Positions 34,388-43,071 of a stretch of DNA of 64,000 nt are shown in pieces. Position 1 is the stretch's first letter, and the number at the start of each line of letters is the position of its first letter. Under the pieces are notes generated by a model. It was not told the DNA's origin, made no database searches, and saw only the letters and a list, made by a program, of their open reading frames with translations. Origin of the DNA: an uncultured Flavobacteriaceae bacterium (GTDB lineage: Bacteria; Bacteroidota; Bacteroidia; Flavobacteriales; Flavobacteriaceae); contig CANNGA010000016.1 of assembly GCA_947504035.1 (NCBI GenBank), forward strand, positions 1 through 64,000, given 5' to 3'. The translations under genes were made by a program, and so were the position numbers.

Positions 34388-36151
34388 CTAGAAAACATCA
34401 ACCGTGTTTCCGTTGTTTATGAGTGTTTGAACATCTGTAAAACCTTGATTTGTTGGTAGTGCTCTGTTAGAAATTGTTATAATCTTATTAGTTAATGGAG
34501 GTGTGATAGACACAAGATCTGCTAATATAGTATCTAAGGTTTCGCTTGAAAAATTATTATCAAGCAAACTAAACTGAAAATCAAAGCTTTCTAGAGCAGA
34601 AAAATCTAACTCAGATAAAACTGAATTGTTAGTAACAGATATATTTAGTTCTGTTTCTCTCAAAAACGGGAGACTTACTGACGACAATGATAGGTTCTCA
34701 TCAATATCTATTGCGAAATCAGGTACAACAATAATATTTTCGTTTGAAAGCGTTTCTAAAAGAGGAAAACTAATCGTTTGAAGCGCTTCATTAAAGCTGA
34801 TACTTAAAGATCCTACATTTGTAAGATTTGTAAAATTCAAAGTACTTAACAACCTATTATTCCTTATCGATATATTACTTACAGAAGATTCAGAGCTAAG
34901 TTGAGCGTCTATACCCAAAGCTTCTAACCTTGAATTACTATTTATATTAATTCTCCCATTAAGAATGCTTAATTGAGGAAAACTATACCCCTCTAAGTTA
35001 TCATTATTTCCAATAAAAATAGAGCCTTCATTAGAAAATGTTTCTATCAATACATCTTGCTGTTGTCCTTCAAGAATTCCAATAGTGGTTAACTCTGGCA
35101 TCTCAAAAAAACGCAATACGTTATTACTAGATATACTCAAACTGTTCACCATCTCTAAGACAGGAAACCCTAATTCTGTTAAAGCACTATTAAACGATAA
35201 ACTTAAGCTCCCCGCATTAGTCATCGCTGGTAGAACGATATTAGATAAGAGTGTACCGCTTACTCTAAGTAAAGACACAGTTGTTAAAAATGGAAAATTT
35301 ATTGACGTTAAAGCCAAATTATCCTCAATAGTTACATCTCCGAAGTTTACTAATTGAGGCATCGTAATCGTTTCTAAACGATCATTTCTAGTTATAGATA
35401 TCAAAGATACAGACATATCCGATGTAGATTCTAATGCTGGTAGTGTAAAGCTTGTTAAATTTGCATTTTCACTTATTCTTATTCTTGATATATTTGCTAA
35501 CTGCGTTAAATTAATTTCATTTAAATTTTCGTTGCTTCTTATAAATAGCCCCTCAACAGATTCTAATACTGGCAATGAAAAGCTTGTTAAATTTGCATTT
35601 TCTTCAAAAATAAATGTTGATATATCTTCCAATAGAGGAAAATCAGTACTATTTAAATTATCATTATCTCTTATGGTCATTAAGTTCACAGACAATAAAG
35701 CTGGTGCCTCTACAGAGGTGAGCATGGTATTTGAAGACAAATTTAAAGATGTTACTACTGTTCCCAAATCAGGAAGACTAATAGATGCAAGTGCTTCGTT
35801 ATTATTTATATCAATATCAATAACTTCAGTTATTCCAGAAAGTCTAACAGTGGTTAAATTTGTAGTATTTTGTATGATAATAAATTGCGTATTTACACCT
35901 ACCCTTTCATTTATTCTAGTTGCTGCTTCTTCATTTGTTATAGCTCCAGATAACACTAAAAATGTAGCACCTCCGTTAGCTCCAGCCCCATCTTGTCCGT
36001 CTGCTCCGTCTGAGCCATCTTCACCATTTGTACCATTTGTACCATCTACGCCATCTATACCATCTACGCCATTTTCACCATCCTCGGGGCTACAAGCGCA
36101 CACTACTATACTTAGTACTACAAAAAGAATTTTTAAAAATTTTAAGTTCAT
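34388..36151 (-). CDS. Surface lipoprotein with collagen-like and leucine-rich repeats
   Basis: I use ATG 36151 (about 587 residues); an ATG 24 bases earlier is possible. The signal ends in SIVVCAC, an acceptable lipobox. Next come about twelve Gly-X-X triplets rich in Asp and Asn (GVDGIDGVDGTNG...), a short spacer, then about fifteen repeats of 24-25 residues with the pattern LxSISLPxLxxVxxLxIxxN, like receptor-L/BspA-type LRRs. Such proteins bind surfaces or partner proteins. It is alone, divergent from the Nif3-like gene. Repeat proteins of this kind vary in length between strains. Confidence 0.82.
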   Translation of the reverse strand: MNLKFLKILFVVLSIVVCACSPEDGENGVDGIDGVDGTNGTNGEDGSDGADGQDGAGANGGATFLVLSGAITNEEAATRINERVGVNTQFIIIQNTTNLTTVRLSGITEVIDIDINNNEALASISLPDLGTVVTSLNLSSNTMLTSVEAPALLSVNLMTIRDNDNLNSTDFPLLEDISTFIFEENANLTSFSLPVLESVEGLFIRSNENLNEINLTQLANISRIRISENANLTSFTLPALESTSDMSVSLISITRNDRLETITMPQLVNFGDVTIEDNLALTSINFPFLTTVSLLRVSGTLLSNIVLPAMTNAGSLSLSFNSALTELGFPVLEMVNSLSISSNNVLRFFEMPELTTIGILEGQQQDVLIETFSNEGSIFIGNNDNLEGYSFPQLSILNGRININSNSRLEALGIDAQLSSESSVSNISIRNNRLLSTLNFTNLTNVGSLSISFNEALQTISFPLLETLSNENIIVVPDFAIDIDENLSLSSVSLPFLRETELNISVTNNSVLSELDFSALESFDFQFSLLDNNFSSETLDTILADLVSITPPLTNKIITISNRALPTNQGFTDVQTLINNGNTVDVF

Positions 36152-36458
36152 ATTTAATAAAATTTTAGATTTCATGAGCTTTTGAAATATTCACACTCTT
36201 ACAAAACAAATAAAGCAATTTTAAATGATTTTATCAAAATTTTCAACACATTGCAATTATTATTCTACTACAAACATAGAATAATCAACCTATAATTTTA
36301 ATCATCCTATAGATTAAAACACGACCCAACAAAGTTATATCTGCTCCATCTTGAAACTACTTATATTTAGATGTTAATACTTCTACTTAACATAACATAT
36401 TTTTAATGCATTTCCCTTTTCCTTTAAAAATTTTGAAACTAAAGTGCTCCGTTTGGGT

Positions 36459-36466
36459 TATATTTG
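36459..36466 (+). promoter_or_regulatory. Promoter of the Nif3-like gene
   Basis: TTTG at 36432-36435 and TATATTTG at 36459-36466 (23-base spacer, slightly long) match Bacteroidota elements. The ATG is 21 bases after the -7. Confidence 0.5.
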
Positions 36467-36487
36467 AAACCCATCAAATGATATATC

Positions 36488-37582
36488 ATGATTATACAGG
36501 ACGTTATAACACATTTAGAAACGCTTGCGCCTTTGGCCTACGCTGAAGATTTTGATAATGTTGGCCTTTTAGTAGGCAATACACAAGCCCCCTTAAAAGG
36601 TGTGCTTGTAACTTTAGATACTTTAGAAGAAGTCGTAAATGAGGCCATCGCTAAAAACTGCAACCTTATTGTAAGCTTTCACCCTATAATTTTTAAAGGT
36701 TTGAAGGCAATTACTGGTAAAACTTATGTAGAACGTGTCGTGTTAAAAGCCATTAAACACGACATTGCTATATATACCATGCACACCGCATTAGACAATG
36801 CCTTTAATGGTGTAAATGCGATGCTTTGTGAACAACTAGAACTAACTCAAAAAAGAATACTTATCCCCCAAAAAGGCACACTGAAGAAACTCACTACTTA
36901 TGTTCCTAAAGACGAAGCTGAGACGTTAAGAGCTGCTCTATTTGCTGCAGGAGGCGGTTCTATTGGTAATTACGACCAATGCAGCTTTAACAATGAAGGC
37001 TATGGCACCTACAGAGCTAATGAAAGAGCGAACCCAACAAAAGGAGAACAACAAAAACCACATACTGAAGTAGAAACCCAAATTACGCTTACTTTTCCAA
37101 AACACCTAGAATCGAAACTTGTGCAGACCTTATTAGCGACACATTCTTATGAAGAAGTGGCTTATGATGTTGTTACTGTTGATACTAAAAACAACTATAT
37201 TGGTATGGGTATGGTAGGCGAATTACAAACACCATTGGCAGAGGCTGACTTTTTAAAACATGTTAAAGCCAAAATGCAAACAGGGTGTATCCGCCATTCG
37301 GCCTTATTAAACAAAAAAATTAAGACCGTAGCCGTATTAGGCGGCTCTGGTAGTTTTGCTATTGCCAATGCAAAAGCAGCTGGTGCTGACGCCTTTATAA
37401 CTTCAGATTTAAAATATCATGATTTTTTCATGGCAGAAAACAACATTTTATTAGCAGATATAGGCCATTATGAAAGCGAACAGTTCACAAAAAACTTATT
37501 AGTAGAGTATCTTACAAAAAAAATTACTAATTTTGCCATCATTTTATCAAAGACAAATACCAATCCTGTTAAGTATTTTTAA
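36488..37582 (+). CDS. Nif3-like dinuclear metal-centre protein
   Basis: A 364-residue member of the Nif3/YbgI family (often annotated GTP cyclohydrolase I type 2). Metal-binding pieces are visible: FHPIIFKGLKAI, YTMHTALDNAFNGVN near the front and DIGHYESEQF near the end. The middle (about 125-245) carries the extra domain of the long subtype. The reaction is not settled. It is followed after 3 bases by the zinc-ribbon homologue; the two are often neighbours. Confidence 0.9.
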   Translation: MIIQDVITHLETLAPLAYAEDFDNVGLLVGNTQAPLKGVLVTLDTLEEVVNEAIAKNCNLIVSFHPIIFKGLKAITGKTYVERVVLKAIKHDIAIYTMHTALDNAFNGVNAMLCEQLELTQKRILIPQKGTLKKLTTYVPKDEAETLRAALFAAGGGSIGNYDQCSFNNEGYGTYRANERANPTKGEQQKPHTEVETQITLTFPKHLESKLVQTLLATHSYEEVAYDVVTVDTKNNYIGMGMVGELQTPLAEADFLKHVKAKMQTGCIRHSALLNKKIKTVAVLGGSGSFAIANAKAAGADAFITSDLKYHDFFMAENNILLADIGHYESEQFTKNLLVEYLTKKITNFAIILSKTNTNPVKYF

Positions 37583-37585
37583 AGT

Positions 37586-38365
37586 ATGGCAAAAAAGAAA
37601 GAAGTTAGTGTAGAAGACCGTCTAAGAGCATTATACGATTTACAACTTATAGATTCTCGCATTGACGAAATCCGTAATGTGCGCGGAGAATTGCCTTTAG
37701 AAGTAAGAGATTTAGAAGATGAAGTTGCTGGATTAAGCATACGACTTGATAAATTAGTTAATGGTTTAGAAGTTATCGATAATGACATAGCGTCTAAGAA
37801 AAACTTAATTGAAGAGTCTAAAGCACTTATCAAAAAATATGGTGAGCAACAGAAAAATGTTAGAAATAACAGAGAATTCAACTCACTTTCTAAAGAAGTA
37901 GAATTTCAAGAATTAGAAATTCAATTGGCTGAAAAGCACATTAAAGAATTTAAAGTGCAAATTGAGCAGAAAAAAGAAGTGATCGCTAGTACTAAAGACC
38001 AATTAAAGGAGCGCGAAACACATCTTAAGCATAAAAAAGGAGAATTAGATGCCATTTTAGCTGAAACAGAAAAAGAAGAACAAGCACTTATTGCTAAATC
38101 TGAGGATTATAAAACGCAAATAGAAGACCGTTTAGTGTTTGCTTACGATAGAATTCGTAAGAATGTAAAAAACGGATTAGCCGTAGTACCTATTGAAAGA
38201 GGGGCTTCTGGAGGTTCATTCTTTACTATTCCGCCGCAAGTACAAGTGGAAATAGCTTCTCGTAAAAAAGTCATTACAGACGAACATAGTGGTAGAATTT
38301 TAGTAGACGCTGCTTTAGCCGAAGAACAAAAAGCTAAAATGGAAAAACTATTTACAAAACTATAA
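37586..38365 (+). CDS. Coiled-coil zinc-ribbon family protein lacking the zinc cysteines
   Basis: A 259-residue protein with long helical coiled coils (about 10-175) and a C-terminal region that in relatives is a four-cysteine zinc ribbon with motifs CGGCF...IPPQ and CxxCGRIL. Here these read GASGGSFFTIPPQ and DEHSGRILV: every cysteine position is Ser, Ala or another residue, so zinc binding is probably lost while the fold motifs remain. Some relatives act as nucleic-acid or c-di-GMP-related chaperones; the role here is unknown. It is probably co-transcribed with the Nif3-like gene. Confidence 0.85.
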   Translation: MAKKKEVSVEDRLRALYDLQLIDSRIDEIRNVRGELPLEVRDLEDEVAGLSIRLDKLVNGLEVIDNDIASKKNLIEESKALIKKYGEQQKNVRNNREFNSLSKEVEFQELEIQLAEKHIKEFKVQIEQKKEVIASTKDQLKERETHLKHKKGELDAILAETEKEEQALIAKSEDYKTQIEDRLVFAYDRIRKNVKNGLAVVPIERGASGGSFFTIPPQVQVEIASRKKVITDEHSGRILVDAALAEEQKAKMEKLFTKL

Positions 38366-38386
38366 TTCCACACGATCATAAAATTT

Positions 38387-38422
38387 AAAAAGGCCTTCTT
38401 TATAAAAAGAGGGCTTTTTTTT
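38387..38422 (+). terminator. Terminator after the zinc-ribbon gene
   Basis: AAAGGCCTTCTTT pairs imperfectly with AAAAGAGGGCTTT, followed by a run of T on the plus strand. Confidence 0.7.
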
Positions 38423-38468
38423 GTTCAAAACACAAAACTATATAATTATTTACATAACGTAACTCTCT

Positions 38469-38629
38469 AAAACCAGATATGTATTGGAACATCGTCAGGA
38501 GAGTTTCAAATGCCATAAACACTACCATTTTTTTTAATTTCAGCGTAGCTTATCATTACAGTTGGATAAAAAAACATAGCATGGTCCTAGTGTTTGCAGC
38601 AGTCGAAAGATGTAATAGATTTTCTAATG
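38469..38629 (-). repeat. Dispersed stem-loop repeat, copy D
   Basis: A long form on the minus strand. It begins CATTAGAAAATCTATTACAT, like copy C, then CTTTCGACTGCTGCAAACAC. The plus-strand AAACACTA (38517-38524) pairs with TAGTGTTT (38588-38595). The rear module reads GTTTATGGCATTTGAAACTC and ATATCTGG. It lies between tandem genes, upstream of msrA. Confidence 0.6.
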
Positions 38630-38771
38630 TAGAATTTAAGTGAAAGCATCCCGCTTCAAAACCAAACTCTAAAAACCTGCGGATACAATGTATTCAATTA
38701 TTTTTTCTATAACTTTCTCTCTATACCTGTTAAGGTTTTTTAATTCTATACGTCTATTACCAAAAGCACTT

Positions 38772-39434
38772 ATGAAAAATTTTATCACACTTTTAGTTTT
38801 AGCCTTATTATTTAGTTGCCAGAACACCGCGCAAACAAACGAAAAACAAGCGCAGGTTATCAATGCAACACCTGTTCAAGTCCCTTTAGAGAACGGTAAA
38901 GCCAAAGCCTATTTTGCAAGTGGTTGTTTCTGGTGTGTAGAAGCCGTTTACGAAAGTATTATTGGTGTAGAAGACGTCATTAATGGGTATTCTGGAGGCC
39001 ATAGCAAAAACCCTACCTATGAAGCCAGCAATACAGGACGTACAGGACATGCCGAAGCTGTAGAAGTAATTTACGATCCTAAAGTTGTAAGCTTTGAAAC
39101 CTTAGTAGATGCGTATTTTGCATCTCAAAACCCGAAGCAAGTTAATGGGCAAGGTCCTGACCACGGTTCCCAATACCGTTCTATTCTTTTTTATCAAAAT
39201 AAAGCACAACAAAAAATCATTTTAGAAAAGAAAACGGCACTAGCTCAAAAATTAGATGCAAAAATCGCCGCAGAAGTCTACCCATTTCAAAAATTTTGGA
39301 TAGCAGAGGCATACCATCAAAATTACGAACGCTTACACCCTAATAATCCATACATCCGGAATGTTTCTATTCCACGTTTACGTCGATTTCAAGCCAATTT
39401 CCCTTCAAAATACATCAAATCGCATGCGCACTAA
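38772..39434 (+). CDS. msrA: Peptide methionine sulfoxide reductase A, lipoprotein form
   Basis: I start at ATG 38772 (220 residues), where the signal MKNFITLLVLALLFSC begins with a lipobox; the longer frame from 38688 precedes it with unrelated residues. The active-site motif is GCFWCVEAVYES, and GYSGGHSKNPTYE plus HAEAVEVIYDP are standard. It repairs oxidised methionine in proteins and, with the lipoprotein signal, would act in the periplasm. Confidence 0.95.
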   Translation: MKNFITLLVLALLFSCQNTAQTNEKQAQVINATPVQVPLENGKAKAYFASGCFWCVEAVYESIIGVEDVINGYSGGHSKNPTYEASNTGRTGHAEAVEVIYDPKVVSFETLVDAYFASQNPKQVNGQGPDHGSQYRSILFYQNKAQQKIILEKKTALAQKLDAKIAAEVYPFQKFWIAEAYHQNYERLHPNNPYIRNVSIPRLRRFQANFPSKYIKSHAH

Positions 39435-39544
39435 ATTAAAAGCTTAGAAAAATTTGACATTCCTTTTGTAATTTAACATCTAAGCATTAATAACGTTTCG
39501 TATATTAAATAACTTTTTTCCGCTATATGCGTCTATATATATCT

Positions 39545-39582
39545 TTTAGCGCTTCAATTTATAATTGAAGCGCTAAATCTTT
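39545..39582 (+). terminator. Terminator after msrA
   Basis: A perfect 15-base stem (39545-39559 with 39563-39577, TTTAGCGCTTCAATT) and a three-base loop, followed by TCTTTTT. Confidence 0.85.
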
Positions 39583-39671
39583 TTAAGGCATTGTAGCCCA
39601 TAGAATTAGGCATTAAATAATATTCATAAAGCCCCCTCCTACCTCTCCCCTAATACCCCTTTAAGTTTTAT

Positions 39672-39689
39672 CATTACAGCGCTGTAATG
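39672..39689. promoter_or_regulatory. 18-base palindrome upstream of kynU
   Basis: CATTACAGCGCTGTAATG is a perfect palindrome about 155 bases upstream of the first gene of the kynurenine cluster. It is a candidate operator. No regulator gene is found beside the cluster. Confidence 0.4.
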
Positions 39690-39845
39690 TCCCCAAAACT
39701 AAATACATGTAGCATTACCTCGGTTTAAAATGGCATAACTAATGAAAATTAAATGTGTTTTACACAATATCTTACGCTTCTAAAAACTACGAATCTAGAT
39801 TATAGGAATTTGTTAGCTTTTCAAGCTTAGTTTTAATTCTTATTT

Positions 39846-41144
39846 TTGTTTGAAACAGAAAACCAAGATACTGTGCCTACACACCAGTTAGGTCTTGACT
39901 ATGCTATAGCACAAGACAAAAACGACAAATTATCGCATTACAGAACGCAATTCCATATTCCCCAAACAAAAACGGGAGCAGATCTCATTTATATGACGGG
40001 AAACTCTTTGGGGTTACAACCTAAACACACTAAAACTTACGTTAATCAAGAATTACAAGATTGGGCTACACTGGGTGTCGAAGGGCATTTTGAAGCTAAA
40101 AACCCTTGGTTAGGCTACCATGAATTTTTAACAGAAGCCATGGCCAATGTGGTTGGTGCCAAACCTATCGAAGTGGTTGTTATGAACACCTTAACGGCCA
40201 ACCTTCACTTTATGATGGCCTCGTTTTACCAACCCACTGCAAAACGCTATAAAATTCTTATTGAAAGTGATGCCTTTCCATCTGATAAATACGCTGTAGA
40301 ATCCCAATTACGCCATCATGGTTTCGATGCTAAAGAGGGGCTTATACAATGGGCGCCTCCCAAAGGAAAAGAACTCTTAGACTCTAGCGATTTAGAGCAA
40401 TTACTAAACATCCATGGTGATAGCATTGCGCTTATTATGCTTGGCGGTGTTAATTACTACACAGGGCAGTACTTAGACCTAAAACGCATTGCAACACTTG
40501 GTCACAAACACGGTTGCATGGTGGGTTTTGACTGTGCGCACGGTGCTGGAAATGTACCCCTCAACCTTCACGACTCTGGAGCTGATTTTGCTGCATGGTG
40601 TACCTATAAATATTTAAATTCTGGTCCAGGAAGTTTAGCAGGGTGCTTTGTACACGAACGCCATGCCTACCGTAAAGATTTAAACCGATTTGCAGGCTGG
40701 TGGAGCCACAATAAACTAACACGATTTAATATGCGTGACGACTTCGATCAACTTCCAGGAGCAGAAGGCTGGCAGCTTAGCAATCCGCCAATTTTATCTA
40801 TGGCCGCCATAAAAGCATCCTTAGATATTTTTGCCGAAGTTGGCATGGACAAACTCATACATAAATCAAGACAACTTACCAGCTATTTTGAATTTTTACT
40901 TAAAAATTTAGGAGAGGATGTAATACGCATCATAACCCCTAGTACACCAGAAAACAGAGGTTGCCAATTATCCATACAAGTGAAACAAGCCGATAAAAAC
41001 CTCCATACAAAATTAACAGCAGCTGGCGTTATTAGCGACTGGCGTGAACCCGATGTTATACGTTGCGCTCCAGTACCGCTGTACAATACCTTTGAAGATG
41101 TATACCATTTGGTTGAAAAACTTAAAACTATTTTAAATTCGTAA
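39846..41144 (+). CDS. kynU: Kynureninase
   Basis: A 432-residue PLP enzyme that cleaves kynurenine or 3-hydroxykynurenine to anthranilate or 3-hydroxyanthranilate and alanine. The PLP lysine is K255 in CTYKYLNSGPGS. YMTGNSLGLQP, FDCAHGAGN and GWWSHN are family landmarks. No ATG fits; the frame opens at TTG 39846, while an in-frame GTG at 39873 is an alternative, because a perfect -7 element (TATTTTTG, 39841-39848) overlaps the TTG. First gene of the catabolic cluster. Confidence 0.95.
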   Translation: MFETENQDTVPTHQLGLDYAIAQDKNDKLSHYRTQFHIPQTKTGADLIYMTGNSLGLQPKHTKTYVNQELQDWATLGVEGHFEAKNPWLGYHEFLTEAMANVVGAKPIEVVVMNTLTANLHFMMASFYQPTAKRYKILIESDAFPSDKYAVESQLRHHGFDAKEGLIQWAPPKGKELLDSSDLEQLLNIHGDSIALIMLGGVNYYTGQYLDLKRIATLGHKHGCMVGFDCAHGAGNVPLNLHDSGADFAAWCTYKYLNSGPGSLAGCFVHERHAYRKDLNRFAGWWSHNKLTRFNMRDDFDQLPGAEGWQLSNPPILSMAAIKASLDIFAEVGMDKLIHKSRQLTSYFEFLLKNLGEDVIRIITPSTPENRGCQLSIQVKQADKNLHTKLTAAGVISDWREPDVIRCAPVPLYNTFEDVYHLVEKLKTILNS

Positions 41145-41157
41145 TAGTAGCTATAAT

Positions 41158-42570
41158 ATGACCAAACAAAAACAAGATATTCTTATAATTGGAGCAGGAC
41201 TTTGTGGTAGTTTACTTGCCTTACGGCTCGCCCAACGCGGCTATACGGTGACGGTATACGAAATGCGCCCAGATTTACGAAAAGTAGATATTAGTGCAGG
41301 CCGATCCATAAATCTGGCTTTCTCAGACAGAGGCAACAAAGCCATAAAATTGGTAGGTCTAGAAGAAAAAGTAAAAGCCTTATGCATCCCTATGCATGGC
41401 CGTATGATACATGATAAACAGGGCAATTCCTTCCAATCTAACTATAGTGGGCGCGCACACGAATACATCAACTCCATTTCTAGAGAAGACTTAAATTGCC
41501 TTTTATTGGATGAAGCCGAAGCCCAACAAAACGTAACGTTCCATTTTAATACCAAATGCCTTTCGGTAGACTTCGAAAATACGATAGCCCATTTTAAGCA
41601 GTACCACTCTAAGGAAGAATTCACCATAAATGCCAATTGTATCATAGCTACAGATGGCGCAGGATCTGCAATGCGCAAAAGTTATTATCTAGGCAAAAAG
41701 TTTTTATTTAGTTTTTCTCAAAACTACTTGACACACGGTTATAAAGAACTTACCATACCTGCTGCTGCAACTGGGGGGTATAAAATTCATAAAAACGCAC
41801 TTCATATTTGGCCTAGAGGCAGCTTCATGCTTATCGCTTTACCTAATTTAGATGGTAGTTTTACAGTAACGCTATTCTTAAGTTATACCGAAGGCGCCTT
41901 CAACTTTAATAATTTAGACCGCAAGGCAAACGTTTTAAAATTCTTTAAAGCTGAATTTCCAGATGCACTAGAAGTAATGCCCAACTTAGCAGAAGAATTT
42001 TTCGAAAATCCCACAGCCCCACTTGGCACCATAAAATGTTCGCCTTGGCATTACAAAGGCAACACCTTATTAATGGGCGATGCGGCACATGCCATAGTCC
42101 CTTTTTATGGCCAAGGCATGAATGCTTCTTTTGAAGATGTTGTAGAACTCGATACTGTTTTAGATACGTTTGAAAGCAACTGGGAAAACATATTTTCAAC
42201 CTATGAAAAACGCCGAAAAAAGGATACCGATGCTATTGCCGATCTTGCGTTAGATAATTTTCATGAAATGAAAGCGCATGTTGCCAACCCTATTTTTAAA
42301 GAAAAACGTAAATTAGAAATGGCTTTAGAACGTTTGTTTCCTAGCCGCTATCATTCTAAATATGCGCTTGTAACTTTTAACGAAGCTATAGGTTACGAAA
42401 AAGCCATGTTAAAAGGTCGTGCACAAGATAAAGCCATACTTAATTTAATAGCAGATGGGCTTATCCCTTCGCAATATGAAGAGACTATTGAAGCTCTAGA
42501 GCCCATTTTGCAAAACATAATAGGCACTACAGAAGCCATTTTAGAAGACGACAGAATTGCAGGATTATGA
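41158..42570 (+). CDS. kmo: Kynurenine 3-monooxygenase
   Basis: A 470-residue FAD monooxygenase converting kynurenine to 3-hydroxykynurenine with NADPH and oxygen. The FAD site is IIGAGLCGSLLALRLAQRG near the N-terminus. RSINLAFSDRG, LLMGDAAHAIVPFYGQGMN (second FAD motif) and FEDVVELD follow. Thirteen bases after kynU. Its presence shows the route goes through 3-hydroxyanthranilate. Confidence 0.95.
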   Translation: MTKQKQDILIIGAGLCGSLLALRLAQRGYTVTVYEMRPDLRKVDISAGRSINLAFSDRGNKAIKLVGLEEKVKALCIPMHGRMIHDKQGNSFQSNYSGRAHEYINSISREDLNCLLLDEAEAQQNVTFHFNTKCLSVDFENTIAHFKQYHSKEEFTINANCIIATDGAGSAMRKSYYLGKKFLFSFSQNYLTHGYKELTIPAAATGGYKIHKNALHIWPRGSFMLIALPNLDGSFTVTLFLSYTEGAFNFNNLDRKANVLKFFKAEFPDALEVMPNLAEEFFENPTAPLGTIKCSPWHYKGNTLLMGDAAHAIVPFYGQGMNASFEDVVELDTVLDTFESNWENIFSTYEKRRKKDTDAIADLALDNFHEMKAHVANPIFKEKRKLEMALERLFPSRYHSKYALVTFNEAIGYEKAMLKGRAQDKAILNLIADGLIPSQYEETIEALEPILQNIIGTTEAILEDDRIAGL

Positions 42571-42635
42571 GGGCCCTCATTTTTAAGCATTCGTAGCATT
42601 ATAATTTAAAATATCCGTAAAACCTTAAATATCAT

Positions 42636-43034
42636 ATGAAAAAAGTAACACCTCGAGGCGCCTACCCACTTACCAAACGTGTTGGCGATTTTATTTATGT
42701 ATCAGGAACAAGTTCAAGACAACCTGATAACACTATTGCTGGTGTAACTGCTTTAGATGAAATGGGTAGTAAACACCTTGATATCGAAATACAAACACGA
42801 GAAGTTTTAAGAAACATAGCGCGTCACTTAGCCTCGCACGACGCCACCTTAAAAGATGTTGTGGATGTGACTACTTTTTTAGTAAATATGAATGACTTTG
42901 CAGGGTATAATAAAACGTATGCCGAATTTTTCGACACAGCTACTGGACCTACAAGAACCACTGTAGCGGTTCACCAGTTACCGCATCCCGATTTGCTTGT
43001 AGAAATTAAAGTTGTCGCTTACAAAAAACTCTAA
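42636..43034 (+). CDS. amnD: RidA-family protein, likely 2-aminomuconate deaminase
   Basis: A 132-residue YjgF/RidA-fold protein: [20 protein letters not shown] at the front, [20 protein letters not shown] with the conserved Arg, then [10 protein letters not shown]. General RidA proteins hydrolyse enamines; versions in aminophenol and kynurenine pathways deaminate 2-aminomuconate to 4-oxalocrotonate. The place between kmo and the semialdehyde dehydrogenase makes that role likely. The specific substrate is inferred from context. Confidence 0.85.
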   Translation: MKKVTPRGAYPLTKRVGDFIYVSGTSSRQPDNTIAGVTALDEMGSKHLDIEIQTREVLRNIARHLASHDATLKDVVDVTTFLVNMNDFAGYNKTYAEFFDTATGPTRTTVAVHQLPHPDLLVEIKVVAYKKL

Positions 43035-43071
43035 CACAAGCAAATGTGCTCTAAATAGACCAAACACGCTC

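Larger units (their letters stand above)
39435..39845. other. Regulatory gap before the kynurenine cluster
   Basis: A 411-base gene-free stretch holding the msrA terminator (39545-39577), a pyrimidine-rich segment near 39630-39665, a perfect 18-base palindrome (39672-39689) and a -7-like element at 39841. Confidence 0.6.

Noticed and set aside
34388-36151. CRISPR or tandem DNA repeat array
   Set aside because: The periodicity is at protein level (LRR and Gly-X-X); the DNA repeats are not identical and there are no spacers.
35532-36185. 217-codon open frame antisense to the LRR lipoprotein
   Set aside because: The repetitive Ser/Pro-rich translation reflects the repeats on the opposite strand; no promoter or homology features.
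43012-43071. Upstream extension of the semialdehyde dehydrogenase
   Set aside because: It would start at TTG inside the RidA gene and add 20 residues not seen in the family; ATG 43072 fits better.
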